Assembly: GCF_024713975.1 (NCBI RefSeq)
Contig: NC_091095.1
Span: 7,083,501 to 7,147,500, forward strand
Direction of reading: 5' to 3'
DNA from: Paralichthys olivaceus
Taxonomy: Eukaryota > Chordata > Actinopteri > Pleuronectiformes > Paralichthyidae
DNA length: 64,000 nt
The notes beneath the pieces were generated by a model. It was given only the letters and a program-made list of their open reading frames with translations. It made no database searches and had not been told where the DNA came from. The position numbers and the translations under genes are program-made. Shown here piece after piece: positions 31,801-46,800 of this stretch (position 1 is its first letter; each line of letters starts with the position of its first letter).

Positions 31801-34800
31801 TCGTTTGCAAGTCACATGCACACTCACGTCATCCATCCATTTTCACTGACATTTTCACGGGTCCACTCAGAGTTACAAACTTTACAGCTTGTATTTCATC
31901 ATAGCCCCTCTTCACGTCGTTGGTCATTCAGTGACATGTAAGAGGTGCCTTTGAGACGCACCGTCTGCAAAGCTGGTATTATCAGCGACAAGTAATAAAC
32001 CAGTTGGAGGCTCCTCTTTGTTGTGATGGCTATCTTTAACTGTGACAAGTGGCCATTATATTTTTCCCACAAGGGAGGAGAGCAATAAGTGAGTGTTATA
32101 GTGTTGAGACTTATTGTACAACCTAGTGCCTCCCTATAGCTCACACAGAGGGAGCTGCTATAGGAGTGACCATCTATGGAGACATACACAGCAACCACAG
32201 AGACTTATTGTACATTTGTGCCAGCCGTCTACATTCAGAACAGGGTCTTATCCTATATTGAAAGCAGGAATAGATATCTGATTCGAAATACTATTGTCTT
32301 TTGGTACCCAAATATTCATTGGCCGTCTAGGCGTCTTAGATTGATTTTTTTCCCGACTGAAATGCATTGTGGTCGTGGCGAACATTTTCTGCCAAAGCTA
32401 ATTGCACAAGTTGGACAAACTAATAAATTTAATTCTTGGTTGTTGTCAGACTTGTAAATGTGTTCTTGCTGATGTCTGTACCTTTCATACCTGAGGATAA
32501 AGAACACTACTGAATATTTGGTTCATAGCATGTTTGTAGGTAGCCAGAAACTATAATATTGCTCCATTTCTCCAGGATAGCATGTTTATTAACATGCATA
32601 ACAGTTAAAGACAATATAATAAATGTGTTTTCAGAGATTCCACTATATTGCTGTGAAGACATTATACCATCTTTGGTTATTTACAATGATGGATGATGTG
32701 AATTGCCAGCTTCCACGAATCGGAGACGCAACGTGTATCACAATAATCTAGCGTCTGTGCCACCACCCTGGCTCTCCCTTTTACACAGACGTCAATTCGG
32801 CTCTGTGACTCCCTCCACTGCATACATGTGTGTACCCTGTCCATTACAAGGCGGAATAAAGGTGAACATTTGTGCCTCGAATACACTGTTGTTTAGATTG
32901 TTGTGGAGTTCTGCTCCCAAGTGGAAAAAGCAATAATATGTTTTGCTTCCACAGACAACCTCCATGATATGCATTTGCAAGGTATGTTTGGTGAAGGGTG
33001 GAATGCCTCTGGCACACGTCTTATTTTTCTCTACCTGAGTCACTGATGTGGAGGCGTAAATGTAAGGGAGATCAGATGAGCAAAGCCACTCAATGCCGGT
33101 CAGTCGTGATGCTCAGAAGGAAATCTGAGGTGTTGTATCAAACTCTCTTGTCTGCCTCCCACTGTAGCTTGATAAGCATCTCTTGTTGCAGTCTTTACTC
33201 AGCAGCTTACACCAGCTTGCCATGAGGCCGTTGTCGAAGGACTGTGCAGGCACAAGAGCTCCATCAGCATGTTTGGTGAGAGTTGAAGTGACATTTTGAT
33301 GATATTTAGTTCTTGACTGTTATGTTTGAGTTCTCCAGAGAGCGTGATGGGCACACAGAATGAAGAAATACTTCCAAATCAACAGTATGGTTGAGCGATC
33401 TGAAGATTTTACTTGGTGATTAACCTTGAAGAGGTCCGCAATCAACATTTCAAGTGAATCATAGGGAGCGGGATAAACAGAGTTTACATTTGCTGGAATA
33501 CTGTTTGCTGGAATTATAAATGATTGTCTGTTGGATGAAAATATTGTTGGACTGTGTGTTTAGTCATGTGACTAGGTATGACTCTGGATACTAGCACAAC
33601 TCAGACATATTAAAGCAAACAAATCTTTATTGTTTAAACCAATTGATGTTGTAATTACTGAAGCCAAGGCCAGCAAGACTACAGAATAGTCTAAGGCTTC
33701 TAAAGAAATGGAAAATTCACCAGCCAAAAAAGCCATAGGATGATTTCTAACCTAGTATGGCTGGAAAGTTCAAATGGTGATGACATGGAAAGGTGAAAGG
33801 AATCGACAAAATGTTCTGTGCCATTTATAGGGCAGGTAGAACAAATGGTTTTACCGAAAGGTCAGTCAGTTTAAAATCCTCTGCTCTTGCAGAACATGGT
33901 CATTGCTGTGACCGTGCACCAGCTGTTCATCCACAGATAAGTGTCATGGCACGCCACTCTGAGAAGATGATCAAGTTGAAAAACACACTCGTCACACAGC
34001 TGAAAGTTGTTTATATTTTGGCTGTCATCTCCTTTTGAAACATGTCAAGTTGTTTTTCTTTATGGCTGGAATTCTGCAATATTAACGTTGACAAGTGTTT
34101 TCGACAAGCTGCTGCAGGTTTACTGACGACAAAATATACACCTAATTGAAAGGCAAAATCCACCATCATGCAATCAGCAGGTAATGGCCGTAATATTTAC
34201 TGAACAGAGATGTACTATTGTAAACTTTGTCACGGCAGATGTTTGTTCTGTCAACTGTAATATTCCGGAGCAGATTCAGGTCCCAACACGTATGGATGGA
34301 TCTGAGAATTTGCTATTTCCAATCACTTATTTTTCTTCTTTTTTCACAGTTTGCTTTTTAGAACCTTGACACCATTAAGAGGATGAGACATTGATCAGAA
34401 ACACTGGGTTCTGCCCCTCGGCTGGCTTCTGGAAATCAGCCAATCAGAAGAGAGTGGGTTTTTAGGGAGTGGGGCCGAAAAGAGCCCAGAGCTAATATTG
34501 CCTGTTTCAGTCAGAGGCTTAACTGAGGGGTTGTATAACAGGCAGCTTGGGATAAAAAATATTTTTTTAAACTGTGAATCAAAAAAAGCTGCTTCAGCTG
34601 AGTTCCACAATAAAAATATAGAGTTGGAAATGAGCAGGACTCCCCTTCAAGGAGTAACACTGAAACTGTACGGTGTTTGTGTTTCAGTAATAATTAACTA
34701 GTTTCTCACATTGTCTGATTACAGTATCTGCCGTTTATTTACAATAAACTACACTTCACTTAACTTCCTTTATAGCATCAAAATTGAAGAGGTAAACTGG

Positions 34801-37800
34801 AGCCAAAATAACCAAACCAGAATCAGATGATGGTAATTTAAAAAGGGCTGAAGCCAAATTGACCTCAGGTCTATTCTGAGTTTGCAGAGGAAGACAAAAT
34901 GGCCAGGTTTCAGAATTTAAGAGTCAGAATTAAAGCAGCTTTGTACCATGTGAGAAATTAAGTGATGTTGCTGGATGACCAAAGCTTGACAGGACATTAC
35001 GTCAGGACAGATGGAACTTGATAGTGACAAGTTTTTTGTGTGCATTCCAGTTTAGCATAATCACTTGAAATAAAACAATGCACCGCTCTCACAGCATACA
35101 TTTTGCTGTGTGTAATTAATGCTATTGATAAGGGTTAAAGGAACCTCACTATTTTGTTCTGACAGAGCCCCATGAAATTCAGCTTTCAGTTCAGGGTGTA
35201 GCCACATCAGACCGATGGTAACACATCTCCCCCTACTACACATACATCCCATATTTTAGGGTAGCAATTTTTAGGAATCAACAGACTAAAATTTGGTTGA
35301 AAATTATCTGCCGGGCCTGTTCTCAACCCATCTTTCTTTCCTATTCTCTTCAAGAGTTTTTTGCTTCCAAACATTCTTCATCTTATTTTGGTTCGACACT
35401 CTTGATGCTGACAACTTAACCTCATTGTAAAATATAAAATTGAATATATTACGTTCAACAATAGAAATGACTGTCCTAGTGTTTAGTGTCTGTCCCGTGT
35501 CATTACTCCGAGCTGTGTCAGGACCCAGCAGAACAGTTTATATTGGGTGAAGCCTCAAAGTTAAACAAATAAGTGAGTACTCAGAACAATACATTATATT
35601 TATGCTCCGCCTCTCTCCCGTGCTAAATGACAAAGGAGACTTGCCTCTCGTGTTTATGGAACTTCCCATGACTGTGTTTGTCACTGGCATCATTGTGCTG
35701 GCGTGTTTGTCCTGTGACCATATCAACTGAGCTCAGCACATTTATTAAGAGCCAGACAAATTTTTACAGATTTGTAAAACCTGTGAATTTGACTGGTGCG
35801 TTCAAGATGGCAACTATAGTTTTTTTATTGTTGTCATGGAAATAAACATGGAGGCTTTTTAAATATCCATAATCAATACTTTTATTTATTATTTACATCA
35901 GTTTACATCAGAAGAAATTCAGTTTTTATTTACCGTGCATTACAGCTTTTAGATCCACCCAAGGTCTGACGATGATACCATAATCTAACCTTTGTGGTGG
36001 CATCTTGTCTGTACCATTTTCAGACATGAACTCTAAATCAGACACATTCACAACAACAGGAAAATGTCCAGAACTTTCAGGTGAGGAATGGCATCTTTAC
36101 TGTTGAATAATTAACTTTTACCACTTTTCTACCTTGAGTTGGCTATGTCATAAACCTAGGTATAAGGTCATGATTGCCCCTCTCCAGTCTGTACAAACGT
36201 TGCTGCAGAACATACAACCGATGTCTTCTTCTGTCTAATTCTAGCAGTGACAGTAGGTTTTTGGAGGCAGCTGAGGGGCTCATCTGCGTTCATTGAATCT
36301 GAGCTGAAACTGGAGAAGTGCTGGACTCAGGCCAGCTGTTGGTCTCGGACAACTCTCCCTCCTTAACACCTCCTCCCAACCTTAGACACCTGATCATAAA
36401 GACGGCTTTGACAGAGAAACACGCACACAAAGAGTACCACCCCTGTAATCGTCTCCATTTGTCTCAATCTCACAGTAAGCGTCATTAATGCCAAATAAAG
36501 ATGCACTGTGTTGACATTTGGGTTTGTTCTGTCTCGAATGAGATGAGTCACATTGCCAGTTGCATTTTGTGAAATGGTTTACTGGGAGTCAAGCAAAGGT
36601 CAGGGTCTATTCTGGTCCTTGCGCGTAATACTGGGTCTGTTGCCTTGGACATGTCACACAGGCTTACACATGCAGACGCTGAATATCACGCTTGCTTTTA
36701 CTAAACAACACATATTTTTATGTTTTAGGCTATCGTATCATTTCAAACAGAGCGGAGGAGATCAGAGTCAAACAGAACTTTCATGTGCTTTCTCAATGAG
36801 ATTATAATTTATACTAATAACTAATACTTTCCATGTTGGTGTGTGAACTGGATAGTTGCTGCATCATGACAGTAAGAAAAAGAAATTACTTAGGCGGCGC
36901 TGGATTGATTTGTTTCATTACATTAATATAATATCAGGAATTCATTTATTAGATTATCTTATGGACCAGGATATTGAAACACCCTATTTAATAGCAATCT
37001 ATTCACTGATATTGAGTCTTTTCCAATATTTACCTTATTGTTGATTAAATATGTATCTTCTTGACACTGAAATAACAATTTTAGCCGTTGAAAGCTGACA
37101 CATCATTCATCATCACAATCAGTGTATTAATTACAGTGTGAACATACTAGACTTGATGTTTCAGGGGGTATGTGGTTGTGTGCGTAGGCGAAAAGGGCTA
37201 AAAAACTGATCAGCAATATCACATTGTTGAAATGTCTTTTTGTTTTTCAATTTGAATTCATAGTCAAGGTTTTGACCAGAGATTAATTTTGGGCTGTGAC
37301 TGTGGTCTACATTTGTTGGAGTGTATTTTAATTTCCACCCTTTAATGATGACTTCTTATCATTTATAATTTTCCTTTTTTCCCTCATTTTGTTTCGTGGT
37401 CATTTCCTCATCCAGTCACCAAGGTCAGTTCTGATCTTTCTCAGCTGTGTTGGGGCAGAGATCAGATTTAGATGAGATGACATCATATGCAGGGTTGGCT
37501 AATCCTAGGAAGAGTACTTTATGTGGTGCCGATGGCTCGCTCCATCCCCACAAGTCTAGGGAGGCTGCCACAGGTTGAAATACAGAAACCACCACCTAAT
37601 CCACGATGACATAATCACATATTTGTACAAGCTTCAAGTGTTTAACCCTAAGCAGGGCCCTTGAAATGGCATGTAATGTTTCATCTCACACCACCCCCAG
37701 CGACAGGATTTGATCTTCCTGGAGCAGTAGCGCTTTCATCAACAAATCTGTAAGCCTTTTAGCTGTGAGCAGCAGATAGTCTGTTATCACTGTTTCCGTG

Positions 37801-40800
37801 TCCCTCTTGTCCATCGTCCCCACAGTCTTTGTCATCATTTCATTAATGAGCCAGCCAATGGCTACAGAAATTGTCGGATCTGTTTGGCTCAATGTTTTTT
37901 TTTTTTGGTTGCGGTGTTTCATGTTTATCAGCATATAGTTTTGCAAGTTTGACACTGATTTACATTACAGTTGAAAATGACTATAAATAGTTTAATAATA
38001 ATACAACTTTCACATCTTTCACGGTACCAGAGGCTGCTTTACAAAGTTTTGAAAATAAAAAGGAAACAAACCATAGGTAAAAAAATAATAGTTGAAATGC
38101 TTGGGATAATGAAACTAGTGGCTAAAAGCCTCTGTAACTTAAACTTCTCAGATGTGTTGTCATACAAAGTGTACAGACTTCATGACAAACGTAAACTGGA
38201 ATCACAGACGTGGATCATTCGATTCAACCCTAAACCTAAACAGAACATGAAGAATTCATCACAGGCTTTTATGCCTTCGTAAAATAATAATTGTAAAAGC
38301 TTTTAAGTCTGAAAATGTGGTCTGGCCTTATTATTAACTCACTTATTATTAACTCACTATTATTAACTCACTCGCAATAAGGAAGAGCTATGCAATATGG
38401 TCAAAAGTCAGGATAAAAAAATATTCTAAGCAGTCAATAAAGATAATTATGATTATAAATGTTACATCATTATTTATGAGTTTAAAGGCTGATTGTTTGC
38501 CGAGTGAAGGTTAGGGTTGTAAACTCTTCTTTATAAGCAGAGAAAGACAAACACTTGAGAAACAGAACATTTTACAAATATTAGCTAGTTTAATTGTGTT
38601 ATACTTCCTCACTGTGCTGACACATTATATCAGTAATATTTTGATATAAAGTGGGCTTTTGTGATATTGAGGTGATGAAAATTATGTTGAGATAGTTATG
38701 ATATTGTTTTATTTCCCAGGCCTGTGATATAATGATACAGAATACATCACAATACACAAATTAGGATACGTTATTTAATTTGCTGGTGTCGTGGCAGTAC
38801 TTGATATAGGTTTATTAAAATTCCCTAAACTGAATAAGCTAGAGAAACTCAAACAATCCACTATAATACAGCATGTTAATGACAGTAGGCTCCAAGCTTC
38901 CAAGCTGTAATTAGAATTAAAATTTCCCATTCGGCGCTTGTCGTCTTATGGGTTTCACCATCGTACAAGGACAGTTTTGTTTCAGATCAAGGTAAAACAG
39001 GCAGCTGCAGTGTGGAACAGCTGAGGTGGAGAGCTTCCTGTAGCAGCAGGTCAGACAGGAGAGGGCCCTTCTAGCCTTCGGGTCAGCTGTCCTGGACACA
39101 GGCCTGCATACTTGGCAAAAAGCTGTTCTCTGCATGACACCACACAGGGAACCCACAACGTCCCCTCCACTTCAGTTATATCTTACAAACAAGATGATAT
39201 TCTGAAACATGATGCCAAGGGCCAGGTAATGATAGGAATCTAGAAAAAGCTGTTCAACTCTCATTTCATCTATAAAATGTTGCAGCGCTGTGTTCAGGTT
39301 TTAATGATCTGTAGACATAGACAGTTGAAATAAACTTTAAATGCTATTCCCTTGTAGCATATTGCTTCTGCACGAGCAGCTCTGCTATGTCAGGGACGGC
39401 CCACTCGTTCTGAACATGTCATCCCAGAAAGCAGATCAGGAAATATCTGATGAGAAGTAGCTGAGAAAAAATCCTTATCATATAAAAAGATGTTACATCA
39501 GACATTTGCATCGGCCCTGGTCATTTACACAGCCATAGCTCAGCCCATCTGCTGGGAATAGAGATATCTCTTAAGTACGTAAAGCTGCCATAAGCCTCTG
39601 TTTCCTATTGTAAGCTGTTTTAAAGGGTCCTGTGGCTTGTGCCATCTGCTTTGACTCATTATTTATATATTTTATATTTTCTTCCCCTCTCCTCCCTGAC
39701 ATGGCCTGACTTGTGAGGGACGTGCTCATTGTCCGTGTTCAAGTGGGAGATGGATGACGCTACAGCAGTTCCCCACTCCGCCTCTCAGACCCGTCACGTG
39801 TCCTCCTCCCACTGACTCCTCTCTGCTGCCTCCTCTCTTCCACTCAGTTTCTGCCTCCTCACATACACAGTCACTCCTTACTTCCCTGGCAGGCCTTCTT
39901 GTTGGTATCTTATGGGAGCGTGATGCTGAAATAATTTTTTCCATAAATAGAAGAAAAACTTCAAAGTTTGTACTTTGTGTGTGAGATCATCATAGTATTT
40001 TGTAGGGATGTTTTGAAGTCACTTTAATTCTCTCCATTTTCCACACTGCATCATCATAATCCAGTCATTTTCACCATATGGCTGCTTTTTCTTCTTTTTG
40101 TTTGCAATCAAAATCAAACTGTCAAAATACATAGTTCCTGCACTGCTTGATAGAAACTCAGTATTATTCATAAGAAAGAACTTAAAAATGTCCAACAAGG
40201 AGGTTATGTATTCATCAGCGTTTGTCTTGTCTGTCATGAATTGTTTTCTCTTTCTTCAACATGGCATTTGGCGTTAGCTTTGGTCAAAGAATGGCTTCTC
40301 CAAGCGTCCTCTTAGTTTTACTATGTTTAAGTGGTGTTTTTAATTTTTCCTGATAACGACTCTGATACCTGGGCTTTGGATCTTGGCCATGTACTAATCT
40401 AATACCAGTGCATTAAAAAATAACAACTTGTATAACATAAACTATAACCGTTTCTAAGGCATTTCCAGTATGTGTATCGAAACATCTGTTTATGATTTAC
40501 AGTCTTAACTCTGTTTAAGACACTTCTTTAAAAAAAGTGCTGAAACTGTGTGAACCACTTATAAGCGTATTACTTCATCTTTTGAGATTAGAAATGAGAA
40601 ACACTTCCTTGAAAAATCTACCATTGCTCTCATGTTCAGATTTTTTTATTTTGTTCTAGGTTGTAATGTTGACTTTGTAGATTATCAGTAGATTAATACA
40701 TCACAGCAAAGTACAACAGGACTGTGTTGTGGCCAGACTCCAGAGTCAATCATGCAGGCAGGACATAGCAGATAGTTATGTAAGACTACAAATCACCGGT

Positions 40801-43800
40801 CAGTGGAAAAATTAAGAGATGCTGAGGCTTTCTGAGTTCTTTCTTTATTGGATCAATAATTCTAATGACTTAGTCGGCTGTTATTGTTTTGTAGAAGGCA
40901 GACAGAATGAAATGAGGATTGTCTGCAGATTAAAATCCAGAGCTGTCTGAACTAAAACCACAGAAAAACCAGTATTAGACTGAGAACGGTCATCGTACCC
41001 TCATTGTGTTGAACGTGGCTCATACTGTGTGTGTTCACTCCTACACACTCATAGGGCACCAGAACTGAAAGCAATCCTGATTTGATAAAGGCCTAATGGA
41101 GTGAATGTGGGAGCTTAACAGCCTTTCGTCTATCAGTTTATGTAATTTAAAATAGAAGTGCTTTGGAATTAGATGCACATGGCAAACAGCTTTTAAGATT
41201 AAATCTTACTTCAAGCACCTCTGGAGAAGTTGCTAGGCTAAATTAAGTTTGAGGCATTTTTGCATGTATATTGGTAAGTTTAACACACACTGGGGCTAGC
41301 TTCACCTGCAATCCATTTTTTATAAAGTGGGCTGAAACTAAGCTGTGTGTGTCACCCTTGTAATTGAATGGAAATATCACCATCATTTACATTTAACTGA
41401 CAACAAATGTTGCGTGTGGCTGTTTATCAATGTTGGACATTTATGTACTGAAGTAAAGCCAGTGTCTGTAGGCAGTGTGTGTGACACTGTACCTACTCAC
41501 ACTGTAGATTAGGGCTTTAACACAGGTTATGGCACAGCTATTGAAGATTAAGTGAAGGATTTAAGTGGGTGTGTTTGTTCCCTCCTCTTCACGTTTGTCT
41601 ATAATGCCCTTGTCATCATGAGTGTGGGGCTAATCAGATTACATTTTAGGTTGTAAAGCTGAAGCTAGAGATATAATGAACAATATGTCCTGGTGGGTTG
41701 ATTATCAGCCATGTCATCACTTAAGCCTGCTGTTCACCGGCTGGAACTTCTCTTTATCCTATCACATCCCACCAGTCTGACCTGAGACTTTATTAAAGTT
41801 CTGTAAGGCATGAAAATAGGGGGAAACAATCTACTGTAGGTATTTAAGTCAAGAGCAGGCCGAGGTAATCGTAGTGTTGTGTTTGCAAGGTTGTCACTCA
41901 CAAACTACTTTCTTCCCTTAGGATAACGTTCTTAACACATTCATCTGTGGCACCTGTGCTGTTGTAATTAGTGCATGAAAAAGTAGTGGTTTTTCAAAAT
42001 GACAAAAAATAATAATACAAATACTGTACATTGCGTTGTTTTCTTTTTACTGATTGGAAATGCAGAAATATGAATTATATAATATGTGCATTAAATATAT
42101 GTACAAAAAATATCAATGAAAACCAGACAGACATACTTTGACCAGTGTGACTGTGGAATTACATTTTTATTATTATGTCTTGTGTCTACTCTAGTTTTTA
42201 CTAAAGAATGTTGACGTTGTGCATTAACTTTTTCTTTTTATCTCATCTCTTTCAGGAACCTATAAAGTCGAGGGCGCCACAGCTCCATTTGGAGTATAGA
42301 TTTTACAAACAGTTGGGAAATTCAGGTAAGACAGAGTGCAGCTGTAGATTGCGACTGATAAACAGCGATATAATGATGTGGATGGGTTTGTCACACTAGA
42401 TTGTGAAAACATCATCCATTCTTGTTCAGATCGTTTGTGTTTTGATGGGTTGTACTTATGTTAAAAGGGCAATATTATTATTATCATCACAGTGATTTTA
42501 ATGTTGGTTTTATAAACTGGCTAAAGGGTGATCTATTTCCCTGTGTACGACTGAGCAGGTCGCAGTGGTCTCTCCTTGACTTGCAAGTGTGAATATTTCT
42601 CTTGGGAGGTTACTGGTTCTGTTTGTCAAGGAATACTGGCTGCAAAGACATTGATGCTTTTTATATGTACAAGTGCTGAAATGGGAGAGAGACAGAGGAT
42701 GACAAAGATTTAATCCCTAAAAAACATTGACTCTGATATGGAGGTGGCTTAATCAGTTGATTTTACTTGGCTGAGTGGATTTTTTTTAATACCTCGCCAT
42801 TAGCAAAAGCGCTGGCCGCAGGCATTGTACGTTTGGGTTGCTCAACCATTTGATTCTCATGAATGGAATTGTCATTCAGGAATGCCTTGAGGAGGTTTTT
42901 CAAATTTGACACAAAAAATGTCTTGATATTACACACAAGATCAGCGATTTATTTGTTGTGCAGTTATTGATTTTGTTGTTTTAGAACAATGAATTATATT
43001 TTTACCTTTTTGTGTAGTCATTCAATTAGAACAGAACAGAATGCCTCTTCAATGCAGTGTAATGACTCTTAATCTGAAAACTGCCAGCCAGTGGATCGAA
43101 AGCAAACATGGATAACAAGGATTCATATTCAAATGTGTTTGCACAAGTGTTGACAGGTAACATCAGGCAGCAGAGAAATGATACCAGCTGTAATTTATGT
43201 GTTGTTGTTTGCAACCTCTTTCCTGAAACCACCTCCACAGTTCTGAGAGTCCTCATTCTTCCACACTGCCCAGAACATGCAAATGTGCTATGGTGCATAA
43301 CTGAGGCTCTAGGGCATAACTGAGGCTCTAGGGCAGCAGATCTGTGATCTGCTCCGGCTGGTCAGCTAGTTACGGAGGAGAGAGGTGGAATGAGTCAGAG
43401 GGTTGCAGGGATAGTTCCTGGTTTGCTGTCTGTTTGAAAAGGCTCACCTGTCATCTCTGTGCATGCTTCGTAGATGCATAATTGCATAAGTTGATTTGAC
43501 CAGCTTACAACACCCACGCATATTTATTAATTCAGAATCATGTGCAAACATCACAGCTACTTGGTCAAACTGACAAAAGCAAACAGTACAGCCTAATGGT
43601 TCAGTTCTTATAGAATAATCGCAGGCTTCAAGCCCCATTTTATATTACATAGTTTAGCCTAAAATACAGTTAAATGAGATTAAAGTATATACATGTTGGC
43701 ATGTCTGTACTATACTTGAACCTGTTAACAGTGTCATTTTACACAACAGTAAAATTCCCAGTGGTTCAACAGTCTTCCGAAAACAGGCTGGGTTTGTTTT

Positions 43801-46800
43801 TTTTTTAATCAATGAAAACGTCATGGTAGACATGGAAAATGTTCAGCCCTCTAACAGGAACAAGTCTGAAGAGTGGAAGTATTTTGCTGATGGAAACTTG
43901 ATTGGTGCTAATCTTGTCTGTGTAACATGCAGAAAGAAAACAAACTTTGAATGCAAGACAAGAATACCCTAACCTCAATGCACAGCATGGACATGTTGGA
44001 ATAAAGAAAGTATCTTGGTTTGTCAGACCTATCTGGTCACACTGGCCACCAGTAATACTGAGAAATGAGAAATCATGCCCGATGTTAAAACATCCATAAT
44101 TTGTAACTGTCCCTAGCAGGCTGGCAGAACTCGCCACCACACTGGTAGTCTCCACTTAAGCTATATGGGTTCCTGCAGTTCTCAGAAGGCAGTCAGACCT
44201 GGCTTCTGTTTGCTATGCAATCACAACAAGCCTGCGCCTATGCCTTTTTCATACTGTTTCATCTGTAGCCTGTGTATTTACTGTTTTTCTCTATCTGCTG
44301 TAAATGGCCTTATCATGTTGTTGCAGTGATCCACTCGTGTCTGCAATGGTCTGATTCAGTGACACATCCTTGTGCCAGAGCAAAAGCCCTCCACTGTTGA
44401 TAAGGAGGTGGGGCAATAGGGCAGTCCTTGACTATTTATAGATGTCCCTCTTCAAGCAATTGGGCTGTTATGGTGTCTCTACTTGGACAGCTTCCCTCGC
44501 CACAGAGATCCTCTGCCTCCCTGATTGACTTTGTGCTGCCTGTGGGGATAGCAGGGAAACTCTCCAACATGCATTGCTGACAGGGTGTGGCTTAATTTGC
44601 TTTACACTGAACTTGTTTTAATCTGCTCTGTCTGATCCCTGAGCGTATCTCACACAATGCTAACCACACATTCATAAACCCAACTGTTACCTGTTTGTCA
44701 TCTCCTACAGTTACTTTGATTACATTAGAGGAGTCCTCCAGTCCAGGCTTGTTCCTCTCTGCCTTTGGTTGTTGCCTCCAGTTTATTAAATATGTCCTTA
44801 TCATCCTCTCTTCCATTGAGACCACTGCTGTAACTCCCCTGTCATTGTTCAAGGTCTGGGGGTTGTACCGTACATATGTGACGTAACGAGAGACAGGCAG
44901 TAATAGTGCACTAGGATAACAAAGCAAGCTAATGTGATGCCTCTATAGTGTTGATGATATAAAAGATTGACATGAGCCACTTTAGTTGCTCTGAATTTTA
45001 TTAATACCATAGTCATGTACGCATTATCTTCTTTGTAAAACAATATAAATATGAAAATAGCATTTAATAGCAGAAAATTAACTCTACTGAATCCTGCACA
45101 GAATCCAGTTTGCATGTATTTACAGAATGTAAGGGCTGTACTTTCTAATCCTTACATGTACACACAGTATATGATTATCTACTGTGAATCCATTGAAGCT
45201 ATAGTAAATCTGCACATCCTGTGTCACAGTAATTACATTTCATTTTAAAATATACATTAGTTTTGTTGAGACTTGTTGAGGCTACATTGACTTATGCCCA
45301 CTATGTTACAGGATTTCTGTCTTCCAAAAATTGAAACATAAAGGTACAACTGCCCTCAATTTTGTAAATCTAAAATAAAACATTAAAAAATAAAAAAAAT
45401 GTAAATGTACAATCACAATGTTATACATGTGATGGCAGGGCCAGAAAGAGAATCATTTTCAGTAATTTAATGAACTAGTATTTATTAAATGCACAATCAA
45501 GCCGAGAGGCCTTATCTCCTACAGATGATTTGCCACTTCATCATGATATGACAGGATAGCTCACTTGCCTGTAGAGCATGGGAGGAATCAAGGCAATAGA
45601 TTAAATCTACTTATGTTGTCAACTTGGCTAAATGGAGACATGTGACCCTGTTAGTCCTGCATAACCCAGGAGCCTCAAATATGTCACGCCCAGGAGGAGC
45701 TTATCTGCACACTGTTAATTCTCTCTTGTCCTGAACACATCCCAGCTGTTGGGAATACTGCCTCTCCAAAATGTTGTGAAAACTGATAATAGACCTGACA
45801 TGCTAGTGATAGAAAAGCAGGTCTTTCTTTCTCTCTGTGTGGTCTTTGTCAGCGGTAGAGCTTCAGATATATCCTCCAGCATTTATGGACCAACTGTTAT
45901 ATATTGTATATTAATATTTCATAGTACAACTTATCTCATGCAATCATGCATCTGTGATGCATAGATATTAGAGTAATTACCGCTCATACATTTATAAGGA
46001 GTTTTCCTCTATAAAATTATTCAGTGATGGATTTCAGTGTGACTGTGAATATTCATGAGCTGCATCAAGGCTTTTGATTGCATGATATGATTTACCAGTG
46101 ACATGGGATCTATTTTGATCTTTTTATTTCATGCATATCATGGACTCTTAACCATCCCATGTGAATAATGTAAATGAAAAACTGTTGATGTGGTTACTCT
46201 AGGATAGATTGATGAGATCATTTAACAGCTAAAAGTAAGGGGCCCTCAGAAGCCACACCGAAGACATAAAACATCTTTAACCATATCTAGGCTTTACTCT
46301 GGCTGCCCAACTATAGGTAGATGAATATGCCCAGTAGTCACATAAGTGTAATAAAGCCAATTAGGTCAACAGTGGAACGTTACATGAACCATTGTGCTGC
46401 TTGATGGAGAAGGACAAACATTTTCTCATGACTAATCTTAAATACATAGTGGCAAGAATAAATTGCTTAATTGAACCTACTTCTCACTGGTTTGTACACT
46501 TGCATGAATGAGGAAAGTGCTGTGTAGCATCAGAGAAAATAAAACGACTGCCCCAGTTTTAAATCTCTAAAATCTGAAGTATTTGGTAGAATTTGGAATG
46601 CATCAAATAAGCCAATAACCATTTAAAAAAAAAAAATAAATAAATAAAAATTCCGGATAAGCATTCAACCCTGTGGCTTCTTGTGGGGTTGTTGTGCTTA
46701 TATGAGCTATGTTGTGTTTGTAGCTCCAGGCTCAGTCTGTGCAAGCCCGAGCACTGATCACATTTCAGCCTTGTGAGAACATCTCCAGAGCACTGGGCCT

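Noticed and set aside
32700..32930. Possible interspersed repeat around 'ttttacacagacgtcaattc'
   Set aside because: Looked vaguely like a fish transposon fragment, but no inverted repeats, tRNA-like promoter boxes or second copy in the window could be found.
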